Shown piece after piece: positions 55,188 through 64,000 of a stretch of 64,000 nucleotides of DNA. Below the pieces are notes generated by a model. It ran no database searches. It had not been told where the DNA came from and saw only the letters and a program-made list of their open reading frames with translations. Origin of the DNA: Sordariomycetes sp. S80-01Y (Eukaryota > Ascomycota > Sordariomycetes); the NCBI GenBank assembly GCA_037042185.1, contig JAXQJY010000028.1, positions 744,001-808,000 of the forward strand. The letters are read 5' to 3'. Made by a program: the position numbers and the translations under genes. How positions within the stretch are numbered: position 1 is the stretch's first letter; each line of letters starts with the position of its first letter.

Positions 55188-56037
55188 ATGGGCAAGTCGT
55201 AAGTGCTCCCTGAGACTGATACCAACCACCGCCATTCTACAATGTGTTGTTTTGCTTGCTCGCCCCGGCGGCCTCGTCATGGTGGCTTTCCCAGCGCTCG
55301 AAGACCGGCGACGTCATCGCGTCTCGGATTACAGAGCTCGCTGACATTCGCTTCCGCAACATAGACAGTCGAAACTCTCGGCAGACCAGCTTGCTGAGCT
55401 GCAAAAATCCACACATTTTGACAAGAAGGAGCTCCAGCAGTGGTACAAAGGTTCGTCCTCGCTCCTCTCTTGCCTGTCGCAAACTCGACTGACGCCGGTC
55501 TAGGCTTCCTGAAGGACTGCCCCTCGGGCATGCTCAGCAAAGAGGAGTTCCAAAAGATCTACCGACAGTTCTTCCCCTTCGGCGATCCGTCCTCTTTCGC
55601 CGACTACGTCTTCAATGTCTTTGACAGTGACCGGTCCGGCAGCATCGACTTCAAGGAGTTCATCTGCGCCCTGAGCGTTACGAGCCGGGGCAAGACAGAG
55701 GATAAGCTGGACTGGGCTTTCCAGCTGTACGATATTGATGGAGATGGAAAGATCAGCTACGATGAGATGCTGCAGATTGTTGAGGCTATCTACAAAATGG
55801 TAAGCATGACCCATGGCAGCAGTGGGATGGGTCGCGTTACGCTAACACGTCTTGCAGGTGGGATCCATGGTCAAGCTCCCAGAGGACGAGGACACACCCG
55901 AGAAGCGCGTCAAGAAGATCTTTGCCATGATGGACAAGGACGAGAACGGCAGCCTGGACGTCGAGGAGTTTAAGGAGGGCAGCAAGCGGGACGAGACGAT
56001 CGTCTGCGCGCTGTCGCTATATGACGGTTTGGTTTAA
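55188..56037 (+). CDS. NCS1: Neuronal calcium sensor 1 (frequenin-type EF-hand protein)
   Basis: Exons 55188-55198 (11 nt), 55365-55450, 55504-55799 and 55858-56037 encode 190 aa, the family length. The first exon codes only MGK plus two bases of a Ser codon; the 166-nt intron ends at ATAG, giving [18 protein letters not shown]. The N-terminal MGKSQS is an N-myristoylation signal. EF-hand 1 is degenerate (CPSG); EF-hands 2 ([12 protein letters not shown], from D73), 3 ([12 protein letters not shown], from D109) and 4 ([12 protein letters not shown], from D157) have the full calcium-binding loops. NCS-1 is a membrane-linked calcium sensor; in yeast it activates the phosphatidylinositol 4-kinase Pik1. 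The third intron has a GCTAAC branch and the second a CTGAC branch. Confidence 0.97.
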
Positions 56038-56665
56038 TGGACTACACATGGCAGGGCACTGGAAGGATGGGCCTTTTACGAGGATGAGAAGCCTACACGA
56101 GCGTTTGAGCATGGAAAGGACCTGTGCGTGCATTGAAATATGATTTGTCAAAGACCGAGCATCAAAAGAACACGCGGAGGAGGACACAGAAAGCTAGGTC
56201 GGTGTCGGTGTCCTCGTTATTATGGATGTGGCGCCCTGAATAACCTCTTCCGAGACCTACTTTACAACGCTTCATCCCCCAAATACGTCTTCCGCGTCTA
56301 AGAATGTATTCTTAGCTATTCCGCGGATGTGTCGACTAGGATGCGTTACGTCACTAGCTACCCTGCGGCGAAGATTGCATGATGCTAGAATCTCCGTGAC
56401 GTGCCTCTGGAATGCAGTCACACCGTGATCAGAAAGTTAGGTCAGGTGCATGTGTTTCGATTCCCTGCCGATGAAAACGTCGAATTTCCAAGGCATGATC
56501 TATCTTTTTTTTTAAGGTAGACGAAGAAAAAGGGGCTGGTTGAAGCGTCTCCCGAGTACAGAAGTGGGGCATCAAGTTTGATCCATAGCACCAACAACCC
56601 GCAGTCGACCTCCGATGAACAACTATTTTGACGCTTAGTGAGCTTCTTATTGGGAATTCGTGGAC
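56038..56665. other. Spacer between the NCS1 and RKM5-type genes
   Basis: 628 bp in a head-to-tail pair, with the NCS1 3' flank and the methyltransferase promoter. It includes an oligo-T run near 56506-56514. No other feature. Confidence 0.55.
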
Positions 56666-57611
56666 ATGTCTCTCAAGGCCCTCCTCCCCTACCTCGAGGA
56701 AGAAATCACAGACCCAGAAGAGGGCCCGTAACACCCTGCTCACTCAACCCATGCCTCACTGACCGTACCCTAGAAACCTTCCTTCTCTTTGCCCGCCCCA
56801 TCCCCTCGCAGAATCTCGGCTTCATCGACCCGAAAGCTCAGACTCTGGACATAACGATCCGTAACAAGGACTACATCGTTCATCAATCACCCGGCGTGCT
56901 GAGTTCGAACCGTGCAGGTGGGACAACTGGTGCGGGTGAGCCTGCCGCCCGAGCTATCGAACCCTTCATTGGAGAAAGGGGCCGTGTTCAGGGGGTAAGC
57001 GGTGCTAACGGTAGGCAGTGCTCTGGAAGATTACACCTCTATTCGCCACATTTCTATCTGACAAGACAAACCCCTTTTTCAAAGCCTCCATTCTCACGCC
57101 TACATCCGCAATCTTGGAACTGGGTAGCGGCATATCGCCTCTTACAGCCTTGACACTCTCGCCACTCATCTCTCAGGGTCACTACACACTCACGGATCAG
57201 TCCTACGTTCAGAAGCTCATAAGCCTCAACCTGAGCGACAACAGGGCCCCCAAAAACATTACATTTAGAACCCTAGACTGGGAGCAAGATGAGGTCACCA
57301 AGGATCTCACTCCCGCAGGTAGTTTCGACATGGTACTGGCTGTGGATTGTGTCTACAACGAGTCACTTGTGAAGCCGCTGGTACAGACTTTGAAGGACGC
57401 CTGCCGTTTGAAACGAGACGAGGGTGGGGAGTGTATTGCTGTCGTTGCGCAGCAGCTGCGAAGTGACGATGTTTTCCAAGCGTGGCTGCAGGAGTTCCAT
57501 AAAGAGTTTCAGGCATGGAGGTTGGAGGACCAGGCTGTTCTTGATGGACTTCGGCCTGACGACGGATTTGTGGTGCATATTGGTGTCTTGAGAACTAAAG
57601 GAAGTTGTTAA
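56666..57611 (+). CDS. RKM5: RKM5-type protein-lysine methyltransferase (METTL21-like), splice frame unresolved
   Basis: The coding parts are 56666-56727, 56774-56935 and 57019-57611, about 271 aa. The fold is a class I methyltransferase: ILELGSGISPLTAL (motif I), the TDQSYVQKLISLNL segment, LDWEQDE and FDMVLAVDCVYNESLVKPL. Yeast Rkm5 methylates ribosomal protein Rpl1 and has the same layout, with DPEEETFLLFARPIPSQNLGFID at the joint. The second intron is sound (GTGAGC donor, GCTAACG branch, GGCAG). The first is not: with the only GT donor (56728) and the CTAG acceptor (56773) the frames disagree, and the combined length is not divisible by three. The conserved DPEE/ETFLLF join is recovered only if four bases before the donor are excluded. 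See findings. Confidence 0.82.
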
Positions 57612-57880
57612 CCATGGTCTTCTTCCTTGGCGGCAAGAAGAGTCGTAGTGGCGCTCGTATTCCTTTGAGCAACCTGCGGCATAGCCGCAACGGCGAGTCT
57701 CCGTAATCCTCTTTCCCTTTCACTTTGCCGATTTTCCCTTGACGCTACCACAGACACGATAGTAGGTAAATCCTCATTCCAGAAGACCAATTAGTACCCG
57801 AGCCATGACACAGTCCCCCCCCTTAGAATACCAAGAACCTCGCCCAAAACCACGCCCAGCACAGTTGTGAGTCTGATGCC

Positions 57881-60800
57881 CTACACAAACACTAGCAAGC
57901 TGCTAATGGCGCCAGGTACAGCCAGCAAAAAAGCCACACAGTCCATCACCGTGGCATTGCCGCTCTTATTCCGAGCCCAGTACGACGATTTGGAGTCAAA
58001 GACGGGTCCTGCAATGCTCCAGTACAGGCGCAGAATGACCTCAACGTGGCAGCGGGCTACGACGAAGAACTCACAGATAGCGTTCCAAAGGTTAGCATCC
58101 GCCTGGACCAGCTCTTGTGCTTTTAGGGTCCCGGGAACCTTCGTCTTCTTGAAAAGAGCGTCTGTGTCGTCGTCGCCTCCCGGAAGAAACGGATATGCTC
58201 CTGGCATCACCAGTATCAAATCCTGCAAAAGCTGCTCCCCACTGAGGCGAGGACGCTGGAGAATCTGCTTCTGCGGTTCGTTGTACGTCAAGTGCTTCTG
58301 GTACCAGACTGGAGCGTGCGTCCCGATTGGGAGGGTAGATACGGGTGGTGCCTGATGTCGAACGAAGTCGACATCTCGGTCCAGGCCGCTGTGCGTCTCT
58401 GGGGAAACCCATCTGCCTGTGAGTGTAACAGCGTCGTTCTCCTTCTCGACCGCCGGGACAGATATAGATGTTGATGGGCTGGGTAAGCGCACCCTCCTCG
58501 AGTGGTTGTTGTGCAATCCATTCCTGTCTGTTGATGTAATATCTGTTGGAACGATCTGCCCCTCCGGCGTCAGCTTCAACAAGGAACTCCGTCTGCGACT
58601 CGGTGGGGAAGTCTTGTCCACCGTGTTGCGCTCTGCCTGATTTAGCCTCCTTGAGACACGCTCCTGTGTCGTGAAAGTATCCGGATTGACCTGCTTGTCC
58701 GGCTTTTCTCTGCTCTGGCTCGACCCTGACCCCGACTGGGCGGAGCCAGTAGTGGTGATGGTGAGTGTGGATACAGGGTTGACCACGATCTTGTGGCCCT
58801 CGTTCGTGATGTCCTTGATTGTGTCTTCTATCCAGATGTTGTCTATTTTGGGGGGATCGGTGACCTTCCTGTTCTTCATCCAATTGAGCTCGTCGACTTT
58901 GGACACTTCCTTCCTGCGACAGTCGATCTCCTCTTGGATTATTGCTGGTGTGATTCGTGCCTCTTTCGATAACTTTGTGGACAGGTTCATGGCTTTTCCT
59001 CCTCTGACTGGGCTCCTATCTGCCTCCCAAAGGTCTTGTGCTGGCTGGACTTGACTCTGTTTCGCCAAGGACTCGAGCGCTGTTGATGGTACTTCCACCT
59101 CGCTCCTGGTCTGAAAGGTTGCATCCCTCTGCACTCGCTTCTTCCTCACACGCTGCAGGAGGTATGTCGGCGAGAGACGGTGCAGAGGACTTCCTTCTAA
59201 AGACGGGTGACCTCCAAACCCCAGCCCGCTTGTGCGCGTTGGAGTCCCCAACGTATCCAAAGTCTTCGAACGCGGTATGAAGTTGAGTTCGGGATTGTCG
59301 TTCGCTGGAGACGGTCGGATCAGCCAGTGCATGCTCGAGTGCTTCTTGGGAAATAGACTGATGCTTTGTCGTGGTGCGGGGACTTTGTCTGCGGTGAAAA
59401 GATTCGTCGCCGACAGAGGGCGAGGCATTGAGGAAGATTCGGGCCCCTGGGTATGTACACCCAGTGCCGTTACTCCTAAAAAAGAGTTGTCCGTGATCAG
59501 ACCAGACTCTTGAGCAAGCTTGGGGGTCGATGTGTTTTGCGGCATGGCAGGATGCTCAGTAGCGAATTTAGACTCCCGGTTGGCTCGTCGGCTCGTCCCA
59601 GTGGCATGGAGCTCAATATAGGGGGGAGAGCCCTGGTCCTCCTTGTTGACCTTGGAGGATTGCGCATTCTGGTTGAATTGTATACCGTTTTCAAAAAGTT
59701 CCAAAGCCGAAGAGGTTTCGGACCCGCTTGCGTCCCCTTTCTGAGTATGAATGACGGTACCTGATTTTGACGTGGCCCCAGATGTTTCCTGGTTAAGGAG
59801 GGCGGACACCCCCTTTCCGATGTGGACGGGGTGGTCTGATGAAACCACGTCAATAAGGAGACCTTCTTGACTCATTCTTTCGAAAGGCTTAGAAGGGCGC
59901 CCTGTAAAAAAAAGTCAGTACTAGGTTCAGTGAAACACGCCAAATGATTGCGACCTACGAGACACTGGCGTACCACTTCTCAAAGACTGAGCGATAGGGC
60001 TTAGGGCAGGTTCCTGAGCCGATGACCACTGTTTGCTGTGACGCTTCCACTGGAGGCCTTGGTTCTGTCGAGCTGCCAGCTCACGCTTTCTTTTCTCGTC
60101 CCTGAGTTGCTTCTCCTTTTCCCTCTTGAGGGAAAGGCGCTTCACATCCCTTTCGTTGTGGCCGGGTAAGAGGGCGTTCTTGTGACGGTCGCGGGAATTT
60201 CTGAGGACTTGTTTGACTTGATCGATCTTGTGTTTGTTATCGGAGCTTTCTGTGCTGTTGTCACTGTTCGAAGGCGTAATCACATCGAGCCGTCCGGTCT
60301 CAGGGTTGATACCTTGGACCCCGAGGTAGTCTCCGCTTTCTTTGAGACTGCGGCGTTGTCGTCGAGCTTCTTTCTTGGCTTCGATGACACGTCGTGCAGT
60401 TGAAAGACGGCGATTCGCAAGGGAGCTGGCTGAGACCTGAGGCTCGTCCTCAAGTGCGGTGTCTTGCCAGCTCACTTTCCTGTCACGTGGCTCTTGAGAT
60501 TTGACCGATAGGTGTTCGGGCAGCTGCATCTGCGGGAGCCAACTCCATTTCCGGTCACCATAGATAGTAGGCTGCTGCTGATGTAAGGTCAAATTGGCGC
60601 CAGTTGGCTGGAAAGGTACTCGCTGGCGACTCGCCGCTGGCACATCGTCCGCGTTGCTCTCTGACACATCTCTAGGAAGGTTCCAACCAGTGTATTTGTC
60701 CGAACCCGCCGTTTCGCTTCTCCTGCTTTGCCTGACATCCGTTACTCGGTCATATGGCTTCGTCCTCTGGCCACCCATGATTCCTTTGACGCTTCCGCTC

Positions 60801-61045
60801 GGAAATGGCCCCCCCCTCACAGTGCCGCCTCTTTCTGGTCTCTGACTAGGCATCATGTTCCTCCACCAATCGCCCAGAGAAGACGACCGGTTGATCTTGG
60901 AAGAAGTATCCCTGCCTTTCGTGACGGAGTGCAAAGATGCAGATGTCTGAGGTCGTCGACCAGCCTGTTGCTCTAGCAGCGGCTCGGGAGGTGGATCTGC
61001 GACCTTGGGCGGTAGGAAGTAGGACATCTTTGCGGACTGTGGCAA
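57881..61045 (-). CDS. Unknown large protein with conserved RRQRRSLKESGDYLGVQG-type block and hydrophobic C-terminus
   Basis: Exons (minus) 61045-59959 and 59901-57881 encode 1035 aa; the 57-nt intron (GTAGGT, TACTGACTT branch, TACAG) joins VSRRPSKPF in frame. A second ATG at 61027 (MSYFLPPK) is an equally possible start. Much of the protein is disordered, Ser/Pro/Gln-rich and charged. A compact stretch at about 212-257 (ARRVIEAKKEARRQRR, then LKESGDYLGVQGINPETG) looks structured. A basic Lys/Arg/Glu helix follows at about 290-325 (RDVKRLSLKREKEKQL). The C-terminal 100 residues are the most ordered, with hydrophobic segments (FFVVARCHVEVILRLYWSIAG) and a tail MDCVAFLLAVPGAISSLLVFV that could anchor in a membrane. 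I do not recognise the family. Its upstream neighbour on the same strand is the nuclear-rim gene NUR1. Confidence 0.7.
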
Positions 61046-61641
61046 TAGCGAGAATAAAGGGGAGCAGATGCCTGGGCGAGGAAGGTTATCACAGGGGTTG
61101 ATGGTTGTCAGCCATAGGAATCTTGTGAGGGCTAGTCACTCAACCAGCAAAGGTATTATAGTAAAGATGAACAACACAGGGAGGGATTTGAGAACGAAGA
61201 TTAGGGTAACAAGATAGCCGTGTATCCCGCAGAACCTTCGACAGCTGTGCTTTCCTCTGGTGTCGAAGACGCATCGGAACAATGCAGGGCAAGCAAGAGC
61301 AGCGCCAGTCACGGGTATGGAAAGGCAATTCACAATCAGGGACGCTGTCGAGCCTTCCCAAAAGACAACATGGGAACACGCTTGGCTTTACGTCACTCTC
61401 GCCGCGTGGTAAGATGAGGAAAATGCCCCAAGTACCATTGCGATGTCTGAGAACAAACAACGCTGACCTCAAGAGCTCAATGTACTTGAGTAACCCTACG
61501 GACTAAACATCAATCAAATCAAGTCTCCCTTCCCAAATCCCCAACACCTTCCGAAACGCCATGCTTCTCTTAATCAGTGGTAGGGTGTATTAGTAAGAAA
61601 TGGTGACGAACGCAGAGCAGCGTCTTTTCAAGAACGATGCA
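61046..61641. other. Spacer between the unknown 1035-aa gene and NUR1
   Basis: 596 bp with the promoter of the unknown gene and the 3' flank of NUR1, both on the minus strand. No additional gene. Confidence 0.55.
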
Positions 61642-63103
61642 TCAACGCATCAACGGGTACCTCTCATACGACGACCTTTGCCTGTTCTGAGGGGCAAATG
61701 GATTGGGCCTAGCATGGCCCGGCACCGGGTTGACCTCGGTGTTGTTGGATTTCACAGGCGTGTTCCTGACAGGACTGCTTTGGCGGCGGTGCTGGTACAT
61801 GTTCTGCTCATATGCTGCCATCTCGCGCGAGTTCCGCGGAGACTGGTCGGCCGTTCCGTTAATGCTATACAAGCTTTGTGCCTTCTTCAGGGGCGAGTTG
61901 TGGTGAGAGTGAACGCCCATGTTTCCCCCAAAGTTAAGGTTACCAGTAGTAGAGGAAACTGGAAGGCCGCTGCCGGTTGATGTAGTACTTGAGACGTATC
62001 CAGACGGTAAGCTCTTCCGGCTGGACGAGGTTGGGCGGGAGTAGTTGCTTGCAGGCTGAGCTTCCACTTGCTTTGGCGGGTTCGATGGTGTCAGCATTTG
62101 CTGATCTGCTACGTGCCTGCGGATAGGTGTCGGCTCTTCGGATCCTGCAGCGCGAGTCTGCTGCCGCGAGTGGTACGATTGGCGAACCAGGGTGGTGGGT
62201 GTGCCAACCTGCCATGTCTCCAGAGGCTTCGTGTGGCCTTTCATGTAAGTGTATTGTGTTCCAACATCCCTGACCGTGGGGTGCACGCGCGGTTGGACAA
62301 ACTTGGAATCGTACTCGTTGAAGACCTCCTTTTGGATGATTGCGTTGTCCTTGGCTTGCTGCTCGTATCGCGACGCTGTCAACCACATCTGGATGCTGAG
62401 AACGACTTGGATCAAGCACGAGCCGAATAGCGTCACACTTGGGCGAGGGTCCAGGGGCGCTAGAGGAAAATTCATCATATAGATCAAGACATGCAACGGG
62501 CTGAATAGGCAGAACAGTCGCACGTTGATGGGCAGCGGGTTCCAGATGGAGAGCTCCCACACCTCTTCCTCCTTGTTGGGATGTGCGCGAGTCTCGGCGG
62601 ATTCAGGCGCGACAAGTCCGGCAAGATACCGCAGCGGGGAGCCTTGAACAAGTTCGCTTTCTTTCTTAACACGTCGTGCGGAGGGTGTCGAGAGTTTGGT
62701 TTCGACGCTTGCACTAAAAAGGCGGTACTTGCGTGATCGCGTTGCGGCGTAGAAAGCGTTGGCAATCGAGATACCGATAGGTATCCAGACAAAGGGAAAC
62801 AGCTGTGAAGTACAAATCAGCTCAGGCCAAGGACAGACGCGAGCTTGTTGGACTTACGATCCAGTCTAGCCATCCAGACCCAGTATCATCACTAAAGATG
62901 TCGTCGTCGGAGCTGCCGGTGCCGTAATTGGCGCGTGCAATCAAGAAAACGATGTTCAGAAACAGCCCAGCCTGCGTGCCAACCGACTCAGAAGCGAGGT
63001 CGCGTGTCTCCAGCTCCTCCCAAATCCAAAGCATCATGTCCATGGGGTTGAGCATAGACTTGACCCGCTCCATGAACGGCGTGCGCCGGACTCGGGGAGG
63101 CAT
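61642..63103 (-). CDS. NUR1: Nuclear rim protein 1 (Nur1/DUF2418)
   Basis: Exons (minus) 63103-62858 and 62802-61642 encode 468 aa; the 55-nt intron (GTAAGT, CTGAT branch, TCACAG) is phase 0. I chose ATG 63103 (MPPRVRRTPFMERV) because Nur1 proteins begin with this basic motif; an in-frame ATG at 63346 would add 81 residues of low-complexity sequence. Nur1 is an inner-nuclear-envelope protein; in yeast it works with Heh1 in anchoring rDNA and telomeres. The motif NPMDMMLWIWEELETRD is followed by a hydrophobic segment (VGTQAGLFLNIVFLIARA). After the intron come LFPFVWIPIGISIANAFY and two more hydrophobic segments (INVRLFCLFSPLHVLIYMMN and SVTLFGSCLIQVVLSIQMWL). The remainder is Ser/Pro/Gln-rich nucleoplasm-facing tail. 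Confidence 0.9.
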
Positions 63104-63523
63104 CTTTGCGGCCGCCGCGGGGGACTGAATGTCGAATCGCAGATTAGAAAAAGGAACTTGGGCTGAGTTGGAGAAGGAAGTGGGAGTCGAAGGAGCGTGG
63201 GCGAGCTGAGCTGTTGATGCCGCTCTGTTAGAAGAGAAGGGAATGTTTACTTTGGTGTAGGAAATTTCCCCAGCAGCTGGAGCTTTGTTCATGTTCCCAC
63301 CAGGCAGCTGCAGGGGGGCGTCTCCACCAGCACGCGGGGCATTCATGGCCACTGAGCGACTCCAGCGCACCGCTAAGGTAAGTAAGTACCTTGGGTAAGG
63401 TAGGGAGTGCGCCTGCCCAGCGCTGGCGCAACCGTGCGTGGATCCAAAGCTGGTCGGACGACCTCATCCCTCCAAACCTCCGACTCGCACTCTAAGCCGC
63501 CACCCACCTCCAGCCACCTGACG
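63104..63523. promoter_or_regulatory. Shared divergent promoter of NUR1 and VMA7
   Basis: The 420-bp spacer between start codons holds both promoters. It contains an AAGGTAAGTAAGTACCTT inverted word at about 63375-63392 followed by GGGTAAGGTAGG, the same motif type as at 45 kb. If NUR1 starts at 63346 instead, part of this stretch is coding. Confidence 0.55.
63373..63404. repeat. Inverted AAGGTA...TACCTT motif in the divergent promoter
   Basis: A near-palindromic AAGGTAAGTAAGTACCTT is followed immediately by a further AAGGTAGG half-site. It lies about 120-150 bp upstream of the VMA7 ATG. Confidence 0.55.
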
Positions 63524-64000
63524 ATGGCTTCCAACGCCGATTACAAGGACCGACAATTTCTTGCCGTCATTGGCGATGAGGTAAGTTGTCCTAACCTCAC
63601 TTAAACGTTGCGCGTGGCGCTGGGCACGAACGACGTACGCTGACGTAGCCCAGGATTCGGTAACAGGACTGCTTCTGGCGGGCATCGGCGTAAGAGACGC
63701 AAAACCCTTACTTAATGCAGTATTCGCTAATGTGAGGAATAGCATGTGACGGCTGGTGCAGACGCAGAGAAGAACTTCCTGATTGTTGATGGCAAAACCG
63801 AGACGGCAGCTATCGAGACCGCATTCGACCGCTTCACCGAGGAGAGGAAGGACATCGGCATTGTGCTCATCAATCAGCACGTCAGTAGCGCACCGGACCG
63901 TTTGATAGTATACCATGGGACTAACTTGCCTCAGGTCGCCGACAAAATACGACACCGCATCGACACCTACACCGCTGCTTTCCCTGCGCTCCTCGAAATT
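63524..64000 (+). CDS. VMA7: V-type ATPase subunit F, 3'-truncated by the window
   Basis: Exons 63524-63580, 63654-63689 (36 nt), 63743-63880 and 63935-64000 (continuing beyond the window) give 99 visible residues of an expected roughly 120-125. Introns are 73, 53 and 54 nt and all are phase 0. Subunit F belongs to the central stalk of the V1 sector that couples ATP hydrolysis to proton pumping across the vacuolar membrane. Family signatures are [54 protein letters not shown] and [16 protein letters not shown]. The window ends just before the usual C-terminal segment. Confidence 0.95.

Noticed and set aside
63104-63346. 81-residue N-terminal extension of NUR1
   Set aside because: It is low-complexity and Nur1 proteins start at the PPRVRRTPF-type motif; kept only as an alternative.
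1-64000. tRNA, rRNA, CRISPR and transposon or virus-derived elements
   Set aside because: I looked for tRNA B-box-like words, terminal repeats, transposase or reverse-transcriptase motifs and spaced repeats and saw none that could be supported by eye. A covariance-model and repeat-library search would be decisive.

Overview
The window is nuclear DNA of a filamentous ascomycete (Pezizomycotina, probably Sordariomycetes; species not determinable from sequence alone). The evidence is gene-dense GC-rich DNA, short introns of about 45-90 nt with GTAAGT-type donors and CTAAC/CTGAC branch sites, and families typical of or restricted to these fungi: a Zn2Cys6 regulator, a LaeA-like methyltransferase, a DUF4246 protein, Vps17 and Nur1. 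No rRNA, tRNA, CRISPR array or recognisable transposon or virus-derived element was seen.

Layout. 0-6 kb: the 3' part of a C2H2 zinc-finger regulator, then a glutamine-rich protein with a FAR1/WRKY-GCM1-type DNA-binding domain. 7-20 kb: cytoplasmic dynein heavy chain (4338 aa) with one uninterrupted 12.3-kb exon. 20.5-24.8 kb: compact housekeeping block of chorismate mutase, BCP1 (convergent) and VPS17 (divergent from BCP1). 24.8-29.6 kb: 4.8 kb with no supportable gene. 29.6-32.6 kb: a zinc polyol-type dehydrogenase and convergent COP9 subunit 6. 33.5-38.6 kb: an unknown protein with a probable frame break, a DUF4246 protein and a small Cys-rich protein. 39-43.4 kb: a hemerythrin-type HHE protein and CDC45. 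43.4-54.1 kb: an accessory-looking stretch with wide spacers holding a LaeA-like methyltransferase, a Zn2Cys6 regulator and a DHA14-type MFS transporter. 55.2-64 kb: NCS-1 calcium sensor, RKM5-type methyltransferase, an unknown 1035-aa protein, the nuclear-rim protein Nur1 and the start of V-ATPase subunit F.

Most genes are independent housekeeping loci; no biosynthetic backbone enzyme is present. The closest thing to a functional group is the methyltransferase, Zn2Cys6 regulator and MFS transporter trio, where regulator and transporter are divergent across 1.6 kb. The points most worth checking are two genes whose frames do not join (33.6 kb and 56.7 kb), an H-x-E...H...R pattern in the uncharacterised DUF4246 protein, several in-frame introns that open reading frames conceal, and a conserved-looking block in the unknown 1035-aa protein. 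Exon coordinates were derived by hand from splice consensus, frame and protein continuity.
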